Source: Marisediminitalea lipolytica (GTDB lineage Bacteria; Pseudomonadota; Gammaproteobacteria; Enterobacterales; Alteromonadaceae). Taken from it: a DNA stretch of 64,000 bases. The stretch spans positions 1 through 64,000 of the forward strand of contig NZ_MJIC01000021.1 in NCBI RefSeq assembly GCF_001758465.1. Reading direction: 5' to 3'. Shown here piece after piece: positions 27,836 to 35,588 of the stretch. How positions within the stretch are numbered: the first letter of the stretch is position 1; every line of letters starts with the position of its first letter. The notes beneath the pieces were generated by a model. The model did no database searches. It worked only from the letters and a program-made list of their open reading frames with translations, and had not been told where the DNA came from. Made by a program: the position numbers and the translations under genes.

Positions 27836-28960
27836 ATGAAGTATCCATGGGCTATTCATTTCCTTGCCTGTATCGCTCTCTTATCAGCCAATGTCTCGCA
27901 TGCCGAACAGCTTCGGGCCAGAGACTTAAACATTAAGCCCGGCGTCTTACCCACGGGTAAGCTCAACGCCATTACAGACGTGGCCGGTGTCAAAGTGGGC
28001 CACGTAACCTTGCATCAGGGCAAAGCACAGCACACGGGCGTGACTGCAATCATTCCGGCCAGTGGCAATTTACGCCAGAACAAAGTGCCTGCGGCGGTTT
28101 TTGTGGGCAACGGTTACGGCAAAATGGCCGGCATCAGCCAAATTCAGGAGCTGGGGGAAATTGAAACCCCCATTGTGCTCACCAATACCTTAAATGTGGC
28201 CGAGGGCATCGCGGGTGTGGTGGAGTGGACGCTGAAACAGCCCGGCAATGAGCAGGTGCGCTCAGTGAATGCCGTGGTGGGTGAAACCAACGACGGCTAC
28301 ATTAATGATATCCGTGCCAGATTTATTACCCCGCAACAGGTTATTCAGGCCATTGAAAAAACTGGTAATGGCGCCGTTGCAGAAGGCAATGTCGGCGCAG
28401 GTGCCGGAACCCGCGCGTTTGGTTTTAAAGGCGGCATTGGCACCAGTAGCCGAAAACTGCCCGTAAGCCTGGGTGGCTATACTCTTGGCGTGCTTGTACA
28501 GAGCAACTTTGGCGGCATTTTGCAAATCGATGGTCAGCCGATAGGTGAAAAGCTTGGCCAGTATTACCTGTCAGAAGCGCTCAACAATGATAGCTCAGCA
28601 GACGGTTCGATTATGATAGTGGTGGCCACTGATGCGCCGCTGTCAGATCGTAACCTCTACCGCCTTGCTAAGCGGGCTATGGGCGGTGTAGCCAGAACAG
28701 GCGCTAGCCTGACCAACGGTTCCGGCGATTACGTTGTCGCGTTCAGTACCGCGGAGGCTTTGCGCCGCAGCGAAAAAGACACTACTCACCTTGCTCCGTC
28801 CTTGTCGAACAACGAAGTGTCTCCGTTGTTTCAGGCAGTGATAGAAGCTACCGAAGAGGCTATTTATAACAGTTTACTGATGGCCGAAGATGTGGACGGA
28901 CATCGCGGTAAAACCCAGGCTTTACCCATTGGTAAAGTTAAAGCCTTGTTAAGTCAGTAA
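27836..28960 (+). CDS. DmpA/P1-family beta-aminopeptidase (peptidase S58), exported
   Basis: This 374-residue protein has a signal peptide (cleavage after about Ala23) and the DmpA fold, an N-terminal-nucleophile hydrolase that self-cleaves. The scissile Gly257-Ser258 lies in DGSIMIVVATDAPL, which matches the autoprocessing site of DmpA and BapA; NVGAGAGTRAFGFKGG at about 185-200 and VQSNFGG are also typical. Family members remove N-terminal residues, often D-Ala or beta-amino acids, from peptides. The ATG at 27836 starts the signal peptide; an in-frame ATG at 27788 would break it up. Confidence 0.88.
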   Translation: MKYPWAIHFLACIALLSANVSHAEQLRARDLNIKPGVLPTGKLNAITDVAGVKVGHVTLHQGKAQHTGVTAIIPASGNLRQNKVPAAVFVGNGYGKMAGISQIQELGEIETPIVLTNTLNVAEGIAGVVEWTLKQPGNEQVRSVNAVVGETNDGYINDIRARFITPQQVIQAIEKTGNGAVAEGNVGAGAGTRAFGFKGGIGTSSRKLPVSLGGYTLGVLVQSNFGGILQIDGQPIGEKLGQYYLSEALNNDSSADGSIMIVVATDAPLSDRNLYRLAKRAMGGVARTGASLTNGSGDYVVAFSTAEALRRSEKDTTHLAPSLSNNEVSPLFQAVIEATEEAIYNSLLMAEDVDGHRGKTQALPIGKVKALLSQ

Positions 28961-28982
28961 CTCGCCACAGACTTGAAGGGCC

Positions 28983-29234
28983 TCACTTCATGTGCACTTT
29001 ACCGCCTATCATTTTATAGGCGGGCACGCCCCGAATTAGCGTATCCCGTGCGAATTCCTGCCCACAGCCGGGGCACTGGCAAGGTATTGAGGTGTAGTCT
29101 TCGACAATGCGTTCTTTAAAACACTTTACCAGTGCACCCTTACCACCTTTGCGGTACTTAAATAATGGCGCTTTACACTGTAAACAGAATATCTGCACGG
29201 TTTTAACCGGGCCTTTTGCATTGGGTTTTGCCAT
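28983..29234 (-). CDS. Small zinc-ribbon protein of unknown function
   Basis: An 83-residue protein with two Cys-x2-Cys pairs (FCLQCKAP at 17-20 and CPGCGQEF), plus an isolated CKF and CQCP, consistent with a zinc ribbon. A basic, glycine-rich loop (KYRKGGKGALVKC) joins the pairs. It resembles small proteins of marine gammaproteobacteria that carry no assigned role. It converges on the DmpA gene and is followed on the far side by REP-like hairpins. Confidence 0.7.
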   Translation of the reverse strand: MAKPNAKGPVKTVQIFCLQCKAPLFKYRKGGKGALVKCFKERIVEDYTSIPCQCPGCGQEFARDTLIRGVPAYKMIGGKVHMK

Positions 29235-29328
29235 TGGCTTGTGAAATGATCAATAGGCTGGTCAGGGTAACAAAGTTTTCCGTGAAGATCCCTGTTGACA
29301 CGCCTGTTGGTTGAGTAAAGCTGTTCGG

Positions 29329-29489
29329 GAGATACCGGATAGATACTTCGTATCTTCCGGTATGACAGTAAAGGGAGATCCCGGATGATTTCTTGCGAAA
29401 TCTCCGGGATGACATATGAAAGAGCAGTTTAACTGAGCCAGCCTTTTCGGGGGATCCCGGATGATTTCTTACGAAATCTCCGGGATGAC
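29329..29489. repeat. Three REP-like imperfect palindromes
   Basis: Three hairpin units of about 37 bases lie in tandem. Units B (29375-29413) and C (29453-29489) are nearly identical: CCCGGA and GATTTC arms pair with GAAATC and TCCGGG around a short loop, and both end in GGGATGAC. Unit A (29329-29366) has the same design with different arm bases (ACCGGA and AGATAC pairing with GTATCT and TCCGGT) and also ends in ATGAC. This is the pattern of REP/BIME-type extragenic repeats; chromosomal copy number cannot be seen here. Confidence 0.75.
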
Positions 29490-29523
29490 TCTCGGTCAGT
29501 AACTAAGTTACTGACCGAGAGTC
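29487..29523. terminator. Long perfect hairpin across the stop codon of the adhesin-like gene
   Basis: GACTCTCGGTCAGTAAC pairs perfectly with GTTACTGACCGAGAGTC around TAA, giving a 17-base stem. Its centre is the 3' end of the minus-strand gene (the stop codon is in the right arm) and it abuts REP-like unit C. There is no T-tract, so it may work as an RNA-stabilising or attenuating structure rather than a classic terminator. Confidence 0.55.
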
Positions 29524-30488
29524 ACCTTACCATTTACGGTGGAGACTCTTACCCGGGCGTTGCCTCTGCCCTGGGTAAAATCAATCCACTGGCCGGGGCC
29601 ATATTTGGCTTTATTGACTTTATCGTCACTCAACTTATTAATGATCTTACCTCCGGCGTGAGCTTCCACCTCAAAGCGGGCTGAAACGTCTTTGTTAAAG
29701 GTCAGAGAGATACTGCCGCCGACAGTGTCTACTTCAACATCGGCATCTGCCTTTAAGCTCATTGACACCCGTGCATCACCGTTTACTGAGGTCATTTCCA
29801 GATCACTCACTTCCCCCAATTGCAGTGAAGAATCACCGTTTACGGTTTCAACTTTTACTTCCGGGCTAACACTTTGCAGATCAATTTTGCCATTCACGCT
29901 GACCACTTCGAACGGTTCGGCACTGTCATGTTCAGCTTCGATATTGCCATTAACCGCCTCAACCTGAAGCATGCCGGTAATCGCCTTCAGCTCAATATCA
30001 CCGTTCACCGATTCGATACTGACTTTGCCGCCAAGATTACGCCCTTCGATATTGCCATTCACCACTTCGACAGAAGTACCGCCCTGAGGCCCATCCACTT
30101 TCACGTTGGCATTGAGCGCTTCATAGGCGAATCGGCTGCCAGCAGGAACATACACGGTTAAATCATCCTTGGCTTCATCGTCATCTTCCCAACGATAATG
30201 GTTATTTTTCACTTCGACATCGATAACTACCGAGTTACCCCGCTTTTCAAAGGTAAACTCTTCCGTCAGCGAGCCTAGTTTGCCGGTGATTCGGACCTGA
30301 TTTTTATCCCAGGTTTTAATCTCCGCTTTACCGTACACATGTTCCATTTCGACAAAGGGTTTACTGCCGGTATCCAGGGTTTTATCGATTTTTTCTTGCG
30401 CAAAGGCATTACCGGATAACAACACGCCAGCCAGTGCGGCGCTCCAGCAAAGCTTTTTAACTATGTTTGATATCATTAAGGTCTGCAT
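29508..30488 (-). CDS. Exported DUF4097-like repeat protein (adhesin head-like)
   Basis: This 326-residue protein has a signal peptide (about 1-30, ending NAFAQ) and then a long beta-solenoid-type domain with repeated VNG blocks: VEVVNGNIEG, IESVNGDIEL, VEAVNGNIEA, VVSVNGKIDL, VETVNGDSSL and MTSVNGDARV. This is the pattern of DUF4097/DUF4098-type proteins. Similar proteins often follow ECF sigma and anti-sigma genes, as here, suggesting an envelope-stress output. The gene is last in the operon behind AGGTG. Confidence 0.78.
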   Translation of the reverse strand: MQTLMISNIVKKLCWSAALAGVLLSGNAFAQEKIDKTLDTGSKPFVEMEHVYGKAEIKTWDKNQVRITGKLGSLTEEFTFEKRGNSVVIDVEVKNNHYRWEDDDEAKDDLTVYVPAGSRFAYEALNANVKVDGPQGGTSVEVVNGNIEGRNLGGKVSIESVNGDIELKAITGMLQVEAVNGNIEAEHDSAEPFEVVSVNGKIDLQSVSPEVKVETVNGDSSLQLGEVSDLEMTSVNGDARVSMSLKADADVEVDTVGGSISLTFNKDVSARFEVEAHAGGKIINKLSDDKVNKAKYGPGQWIDFTQGRGNARVRVSTVNGKVTLGQ

Positions 30489-30498
30489 AATTCACCTA

Positions 30499-30981
30499 TT
30501 AAATTTGTTGCCATTTTGGCGCGTGCACTCGCTCAATCAGGTCAATTTGTTGTTGATAAACGCTTTGCAACATTCGCAATAGCGCCATGTTATTGGGGTC
30601 ATTTTTAAGTGCCGCTTTTATCGCTTCTGCCGCTGACTCCAGCTCGGTAAGTTGCCCTTGCCAGTTGTCGGCCAGCGCATTCTGGTCCTGATAGGCCACC
30701 AGCAATGAGGCTTTTTGCGACTCAAACTGCTTACTCATTTGCGCGACTACTGTTGGATTAGGAGTGTTTACCGGTACCTGGCTCTGGCTCATAAACAGCC
30801 AGACCAACACCGCAGGAACAATCAGCCCTGCAGCCACAGCCACAGGCCAGCGGTTAGGCTTGCGTTCTTCCTGCGCCCCCGTCAGGGCCAGTTCGATACC
30901 CGGCCATAAATCCCGCGATGGTGTTAGCTCATTGGGTAACGCTTCGAGCTGCTCTTTCATTTTTTTCGACTGGTTATTCAT
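30499..30981 (-). CDS. Putative anti-sigma factor, single-span
   Basis: A 160-residue protein with a short cytoplasmic head (1-40, containing LPNELTPSRDLWPGIE), one membrane segment at about 44-62 and a coiled-coil periplasmic region. It overlaps the upstream ECF sigma stop by eight bases and precedes the DUF4097 gene by 10, so it is the natural anti-sigma candidate. No zinc-binding HxxxCxxC motif is present, so it would not be of the ZAS type. The role is inferred from position and topology. Confidence 0.7.
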   Translation of the reverse strand: MNNQSKKMKEQLEALPNELTPSRDLWPGIELALTGAQEERKPNRWPVAVAAGLIVPAVLVWLFMSQSQVPVNTPNPTVVAQMSKQFESQKASLLVAYQDQNALADNWQGQLTELESAAEAIKAALKNDPNNMALLRMLQSVYQQQIDLIERVHAPKWQQI

Positions 30982-31549
30982 GACTATCTCCTAACCACTC
31001 CTCTAATAAGGTTCTTGCTCTGTGGTACTGGGCTTTACTGGTGCCAGTTGCCATATTCAGCATGCGGCCAATTTCGTCGTGGCGGTAGCCCTCAATTGCG
31101 TGTAATACAAACACTAACCTCGCTCGCTCCGGCAGTTTTACAATACACTTATCCAGCGCCGAGATATCACAGGCAGGCTCGGCACGCAGTTGCTGCTCGA
31201 ATTCTTTTTCTAAAGAAAACATACGCTTGAACCAGCCTCGCTGTTTGCGCAGATAATCGATAGTCACATTGGCAGTGACGCTGTGTAACCAGGTTGAAAA
31301 CTGACTCTTGCCCGAAAAATTAGTCAGCTTCTGCCACACCTGCACAAACACTTCCTGAGTAGCGTCTTCCGCCAGCGCGGCATCACCGGTTAAGCGATAA
31401 CTCAGTGCGAATACCTGACCAACAAAACGCTCGTACAGCTGCCGGTAGGCCGCCATATCGCCTTGTTGTGCTGCCGCAATTTGTTGCTGCAACTGCTGTT
31501 GAGTGAATAACGTTCCGGCATTCACTACCTTTGCCTGCTCTGCCATCAT
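30974..31549 (-). CDS. ECF-type RNA polymerase sigma factor
   Basis: This 191-residue protein has sigma region 2 (about 35-105: YRQLYERFVGQVFALSYRLTG and TQEVFVQVWQKLTNF) and region 4 (about 132-186: LPERARLVFVLHAIEGYRHDEIGRML). It lacks regions 1 and 3 as ECF sigma factors do. It is first in a three-gene operon with a membrane anti-sigma candidate and an exported repeat protein. Which signal or promoters it serves is not visible. Confidence 0.92.
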   Translation of the reverse strand: MMAEQAKVVNAGTLFTQQQLQQQIAAAQQGDMAAYRQLYERFVGQVFALSYRLTGDAALAEDATQEVFVQVWQKLTNFSGKSQFSTWLHSVTANVTIDYLRKQRGWFKRMFSLEKEFEQQLRAEPACDISALDKCIVKLPERARLVFVLHAIEGYRHDEIGRMLNMATGTSKAQYHRARTLLEEWLGDSHE

Positions 31550-31704
31550 AAGGTGTGTGTCTGTGTGCTCATTATTGGTGTTGTTAAAGGCTTAGTCGTT
31601 ACTAAAACCCTGAAGGTTTAAACGAGTTAAAAATATTTTTAATGGTATTTCGTAATAACCTGAATTGATTACAATACAACCGTGCCTAAACAAAAGGAAC
31701 CGTC

Positions 31705-32343
31705 ATGAACATTGCCGCTCTTTATGCAGGAAAGCCTGCTCCGCTTGGTCCCCGTAACGCCCTGACAGCCATCTGTAAGCAACCGGTTGACTATCTCACC
31801 GTCCATAGCGACTGCACCGACGAGGATGACCAGGCGAATAAGCGCCTGCACGGCGGGCCGGAAAAAGTGTTGCATCAATACAGTCTGGCCGGGTACGCCT
31901 TAATTAGCGAGCATTATCCCACCCTGGCTGACAAAGCAGTGGCCGGCAGTATTGGCGAGAATATCTCCATTGAGGGCATGACCGATGAAACGGTTTTTAT
32001 TGGTGATGTGTATGCCATGGGCGAGATAATTGTGCAGGTTGGCGCCCCACGAGCACCTTGCAATAAAATTAATCAGCGCTTCGAAACGCCTAACCTCGAC
32101 CGCTTTACCGGTAATCACGGTATAACCGGGTGGTATTACCGGATACTGCAAACAGGTGTGCTGCGCACCGGTGACAGCGTATCTCTGGAGCAACGTGCAA
32201 CCAATACGGTCAGTGTCGGCGAATTAATGCGTTCAGTCTATAATCCGGATTACTTTGAAAATGCCAGACAGATTGTAGAACTGGAAGTGCTGGATGACGA
32301 GTGGCGGGGAAAATGCGAGAAGGCCCTGAGTAAAGTCGGATAA
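31705..32343 (+). CDS. YiiM-family MOSC-domain protein
   Basis: A 212-residue MOSC protein similar to YiiM, a family that binds molybdenum cofactor and can reduce N-hydroxylated bases. RLHGGPEKVLHQY and GENISIEGMTD are family stretches, and the catalytic cysteine is the Cys in APCNKINQRF (about residue 118). It is followed after seven bases by a small GGCT-like gene. Confidence 0.87.
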   Translation: MNIAALYAGKPAPLGPRNALTAICKQPVDYLTVHSDCTDEDDQANKRLHGGPEKVLHQYSLAGYALISEHYPTLADKAVAGSIGENISIEGMTDETVFIGDVYAMGEIIVQVGAPRAPCNKINQRFETPNLDRFTGNHGITGWYYRILQTGVLRTGDSVSLEQRATNTVSVGELMRSVYNPDYFENARQIVELEVLDDEWRGKCEKALSKVG

Positions 32344-32350
32344 CTCACCC

Positions 32351-32746
32351 ATGCGCTTTACCGGCAAACAGCCTTTCTTTTGTTATGGCACCTTGCTGCT
32401 TGCCCGCTACCAGCGGCTGTTATTCGCACAACGTTTACCGGTAACACCCGCCACATTATACGGCTGGCGTATGCGGCTGGGATATGATGGATACCGCTAT
32501 ATTTCACCCGCCCCTCATCATCGCGTTACGGGAGGCGTGATATGGCTAACGCCACAACAGCAACAGGCTGCCGACCGCTGGGAAGACGTTCCTTACTATC
32601 GGCGTGAATCACTCAGGGTAAAAGCACGCTCCCGCATACTCAATGTACAGGCCTACACCAGACGCTTTGCTAAAGGGCGGTCCTGTCCGCCTCAGCTGTA
32701 TTCCACGCATTCAGCCGGCAGGTTAACCCTGCGCCCTTTTCGTTAA
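32351..32746 (+). CDS. Gamma-glutamylcyclotransferase-like protein
   Basis: A 131-residue protein of the GGCT/AIG2 superfamily: the nucleotide-like binding loop is FCYGTLL at about 10-16, and GYRYISPAP and VTGGVIWLTP are consistent with the barrel. Its C-terminal half is unusually Arg-rich. The catalytic Glu of true cyclotransferases could be the Glu in DRWEDVPYYRRES. It overlaps no gene and follows the MOSC gene by seven bases, probably in one transcript. Substrate unknown. Confidence 0.75.
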   Translation: MRFTGKQPFFCYGTLLLARYQRLLFAQRLPVTPATLYGWRMRLGYDGYRYISPAPHHRVTGGVIWLTPQQQQAADRWEDVPYYRRESLRVKARSRILNVQAYTRRFAKGRSCPPQLYSTHSAGRLTLRPFR

Positions 32747-32849
32747 CCCACAGGTCAATCGAACAAAATTCAATCATCACAGTGGCATACTCTGCCTTTT
32801 GGGTGTTTAATTATTAACCACACACCCGGTTACCATAGCAGGAGGCAAG

Positions 32850-33389
32850 ATGGATGTTGCAACAATGATTGACGAAATACTCGTTAAGGAAGGCGGATAC
32901 GTTAATCATCCCGCCGACCGGGGCGGCCCGACTAATTTTGGGATCACGCAAAAGACCCTTTCTCGCTATCTCGAGGTGGCTGTTACGCCAGACATGGTGA
33001 AGGCGATGGATGTGGATACCGCCAAGGACATCTATGAGCTGAATTACTATCGCGTCCCACGCATCGATAAATTACCACCATCGCTACAACCCTTTCTGTT
33101 TGATAGCGCGGTGAATCATGGTCCGCGCCGGGCCATCAAATTTTTACAGGAAGTCTGTAATGACGCAGGCTATGGCCCGTTGGTCATTGATGGACTCATG
33201 GGCCCCAAAACCAAAGCCCAGGCTTTTGCCTGCCTGCAGGAACTTGGTGACTGGATGGTGGTTGCTCTGGTTGAGGAGCGCCAGATGTTTTATGCCGATA
33301 TTGTCACCAATGACGCCAGCCAGAATGTGTTTTTAAAGGGTTGGCTGGCCCGCGCCCGCAGCTTTTTACCGGATTATCAGGTGGCATAA
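32850..33389 (+). CDS. GH108 N-acetylmuramidase, endolysin-like
   Basis: This 179-residue protein has the GH108 catalytic domain (from VKEGGYVNHPADRGGPTNFGIT, with catalytic Glu14 in EGGY) and a C-terminal peptidoglycan-binding domain 3 (VIDGLMGPKTKAQ). GH108 enzymes cleave the glycan of peptidoglycan and serve as phage or gene-transfer-agent endolysins. No signal peptide is present, so it would need the downstream holin to leave the cell. It has an AGGAGG ribosome site and is followed by the holin gene after 15 bases. Confidence 0.88.
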   Translation: MDVATMIDEILVKEGGYVNHPADRGGPTNFGITQKTLSRYLEVAVTPDMVKAMDVDTAKDIYELNYYRVPRIDKLPPSLQPFLFDSAVNHGPRRAIKFLQEVCNDAGYGPLVIDGLMGPKTKAQAFACLQELGDWMVVALVEERQMFYADIVTNDASQNVFLKGWLARARSFLPDYQVA

Positions 33390-33404
33390 CCCAGGAGCAG
33401 ACCC

Positions 33405-34130
33405 ATGAGTAAATTATTTGAAAATCCTATTTCTGCCATCACTGACTCGGTATCCAGAGGCGTAGAAACCGTTGCCGGCGTATTTACTACCAACAAAGAA
33501 AAAGAAGCACAGCGCTCCGCAGACGAACAAATGGCATTGCTAAAAACCTATCAGGCCGAATTTAACGCCAGGCAAAACCGCACCTGGGCAGACTCCGTTG
33601 CCGATGCGTTTAACCGCCTGATTAGGCCTATGATCGTTACCCTGATTTTGTTTATTTTTGTGATTGCTTATTTTTCACCTTCACGACTGGCCGCGATCAC
33701 TCAGGCTTTCAGCACCATTCCTGAAGGCTACTGGACACTGCTAAGCGTGATCATTGCCTTTTACTTTGGTGGCCGTATGCAGCTTAAGAGTCAGCAGTTT
33801 AAATTCAACGAAACCCAGGCGCAGGCGGTAAAAGCGCTAATCGAAACTAAAGCGGAATTTCGCAAACTGGAAATGAACAATGATGAGCCGGACAAGGTGT
33901 TCGGCGATACCCTGGCTAAACAGTCAGAATTTGATGTATCCAGAGCCAATCAGGTTAACCCGGTTGTCGAAGCCGCACTGACACACGTAAAACAAGAGGG
34001 TGCCAATAGCCCTGATAAGCCTGCAAGTGTTGAGGCGCTGAAAGCCAAAATAGCCGAAATGCAGCAGGAAGATGAAGAACAAGTGATAAGCAGGCGGCGC
34101 TTTGGCCCACGAAAACTTGGCCGCCGCTAG
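33405..34130 (+). CDS. GTA-type holin (holin of 3TMs family)
   Basis: A 241-residue membrane protein resembling the holin of 3TMs family (PF11351) first described for Rhodobacter gene transfer agent release. It has an N-terminal charged helix (about 30-60), membrane segments at about 74-90 and 108-124 joined by a short loop, and a cytoplasmic tail (about 125-241) rich in Glu, Lys and Gln. The tail is longer than in the short phage holins. It pairs with the GH108 muramidase, the same pair used for GTA lysis. Family assignment is by similarity of layout and sequence, not by search. Confidence 0.72.
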   Translation: MSKLFENPISAITDSVSRGVETVAGVFTTNKEKEAQRSADEQMALLKTYQAEFNARQNRTWADSVADAFNRLIRPMIVTLILFIFVIAYFSPSRLAAITQAFSTIPEGYWTLLSVIIAFYFGGRMQLKSQQFKFNETQAQAVKALIETKAEFRKLEMNNDEPDKVFGDTLAKQSEFDVSRANQVNPVVEAALTHVKQEGANSPDKPASVEALKAKIAEMQQEDEEQVISRRRFGPRKLGRR

Positions 34131-34164
34131 GCTTTTAGCAAGCCGGAATTGTTTTTACAGGCAT

Positions 34165-34193
34165 AAAAAAACCGCGCTGATGCGCGGTTTTTT
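34165..34193. terminator. Bidirectional terminator between the holin gene and rplI
   Basis: ACCGCGC and GCGCGGT form a seven-base stem with a TGAT loop, flanked by an A run and a T run on either side, so it works in both directions. It ends the rpsF-rpsR-rplI transcript and the lysis pair. Confidence 0.9.
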
Positions 34194-34208
34194 CAAATCA
34201 CTTAGCGC

Positions 34209-34661
34209 TTACGCCTGAGCGATAATTACAACTTTAGCAGTTGCCATTACGTCAGAGTGTAATTGCAGGTCGATGTCGTACTCGCCAGTTTCACGCAGTG
34301 TACCAGTAGGCAGTTTAACTTCTGCTTTAGCTACTTCTACGCCAGCTGCAGTAATCGCGTCGGCGATGTCCTGAGTACCAACGGAACCGAACAGTTTGCC
34401 TTCTTCACCAGCTGGTGCGGCAATAGTTACTTCGCCAAGCTCAGCAACTTTTTCGGCACGCGCCTGAGCAGCAGCCAGCTGTTCAGCGATTTTCGCTTCC
34501 AGCTCTGCGCGACGCGCTTCAAATTTTTCAACGTTTGCTTTAGTTGCAGGAACCGCTTTACCTTGTGGGAAAAGGAAGTTACGTGCAAAACCAGCTTTAA
34601 CAGTGACAGTGTCACCCAGACCGCCTAAGTTGGCGATTTTATCCAGTAGAATGATTTCCAT
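34209..34661 (-). CDS. rplI: RplI, 50S ribosomal protein L9
   Basis: L9 is the two-domain protein that stretches from the L1 stalk. The 150-residue sequence keeps the N-terminal domain ([19 protein letters not shown]) with the glycine-rich turn and the long connecting helix (about 40-75, [14 protein letters not shown]). It follows rpsR by 27 bases. In many gammaproteobacteria dnaB is next; here the lysis pair intervenes. Confidence 0.97.
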   Translation of the reverse strand: MEIILLDKIANLGGLGDTVTVKAGFARNFLFPQGKAVPATKANVEKFEARRAELEAKIAEQLAAAQARAEKVAELGEVTIAAPAGEEGKLFGSVGTQDIADAITAAGVEVAKAEVKLPTGTLRETGEYDIDLQLHSDVMATAKVVIIAQA

Positions 34662-34688
34662 CGATGCTACCCCTTATTCTTCGCCAAA

Positions 34689-34916
34689 TTACTTATGAGA
34701 GTCAGTGTACGGAAGCAGTGCAAGAAAACGTGCACGCTTGATAGCACTAGACAGTTGGCGCTGATATTTAGCGCTGGTGCCGGTAATACGGCTTGGTACA
34801 ATTTTACCGCTTTCAGTTACGTAGTTTTTTAACGTAGCGATATCTTTGTAATCAATCTCAACAACACCTTCTGCAGAGAAACGGCAGAATTTACGACGTC
34901 TAAAAAAACGAGCCAT
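34689..34916 (-). CDS. rpsR: RpsR, 30S ribosomal protein S18
   Basis: A 75-residue S18 with the conserved [13 protein letters not shown] start and [14 protein letters not shown] end. It lies 12 bases after rpsF, with no priB in between. Confidence 0.97.
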   Translation of the reverse strand: MARFFRRRKFCRFSAEGVVEIDYKDIATLKNYVTESGKIVPSRITGTSAKYQRQLSSAIKRARFLALLPYTDSHK

Positions 34917-34928
34917 GGTTAATTCTCC

Positions 34929-35318
34929 TTATTCTTCGCTTGCTGCAGGACGTTCTGCACGCTCGCCACGAGGGGCAGAATCTTCACGACGTTCGCGACG
35001 CTCTTCCTTCATCATAGGAGAAGCTTCAGTTACCGCACCTTTGGTACGCATAACCATGTTACGCAGGATAACATCGTTGAAACGGAAAGCAGTTTCCAGC
35101 TCAGCAACAGCTTCAGCAGTCGCTTCAGCGTTGATCAGAACGTAGTGTGCTTTATGCAGTTTTTCGATTGGGTAAGCCAGTTGACGACGGCCCCAGTCTT
35201 CCAAGCGATGGATTTGTCCGCCATCTGCTTTCAGGATTGTGGTATAACGCTCGATCATACCAGGTACTTGTTCACTCTGGTCAGGGTGAACCATAAATAC
35301 GATTTCGTAATGACGCAT
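34929..35318 (-). CDS. rpsF: RpsF, 30S ribosomal protein S6
   Basis: S6 binds 16S rRNA with S18. The [14 protein letters not shown] start at 35318 is canonical and has AGGAG seven bases upstream; an in-frame upstream extension of 16 residues lies in the leader. The protein is 129 residues and ends in a charged Glu/Arg tail ([20 protein letters not shown]), the tail that is a substrate for RimK-type glutamylation in E. coli. Probably autoregulated through its leader with S18, as elsewhere. Confidence 0.96.
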   Translation of the reverse strand: MRHYEIVFMVHPDQSEQVPGMIERYTTILKADGGQIHRLEDWGRRQLAYPIEKLHKAHYVLINAEATAEAVAELETAFRFNDVILRNMVMRTKGAVTEASPMMKEERRERREDSAPRGERAERPAASEE

Positions 35319-35405
35319 TAATACGCTCCTTACGGTTGTAGCCTCGCGCAGTACAGCCAGCTGCATGGAGACAAGGAACTTAGTTGGTTAGCTGTAAGGG
35401 CGCGC
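35319..35405 (-). promoter_or_regulatory. rpsF leader, candidate S6:S18 binding region
   Basis: From the predicted transcription start near 35399 to the rpsF ATG is an 80-base untranslated leader. It contains a CCG trinucleotide near the ribosome site (ACAACCGTAAGGAGCG). In many bacteria the S6:S18 complex binds a leader CCG loop and represses its operon. Structure was not computed, so this is only a candidate. Confidence 0.35.
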
Positions 35406-35434
35406 ATTATATAGAGCTTATCCACACTGCACAA
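35406..35434 (-). promoter_or_regulatory. Strong sigma-70 promoter for rpsF-rpsR-rplI
   Basis: On the minus strand TTGTGC (35429-35434) and a perfect TATAAT (35406-35411) are separated by exactly 17 bases, upstream of rpsF. This is the best promoter-like sequence seen in the window. Confidence 0.75.
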
Positions 35435-35588
35435 GCTTTATTCAACGGTTAGGCTGGAATTATCCACTTGCGCAATGGGCCTGAGTCATTGCCTGTTACT
35501 CCTGATCCCTCAGCAAAAGGTAGAAATCCGGCCAGGCAATCCCAATCAATATAGTTAATTCAGTGATTTAATTAAGTCAGGAGGCTAT

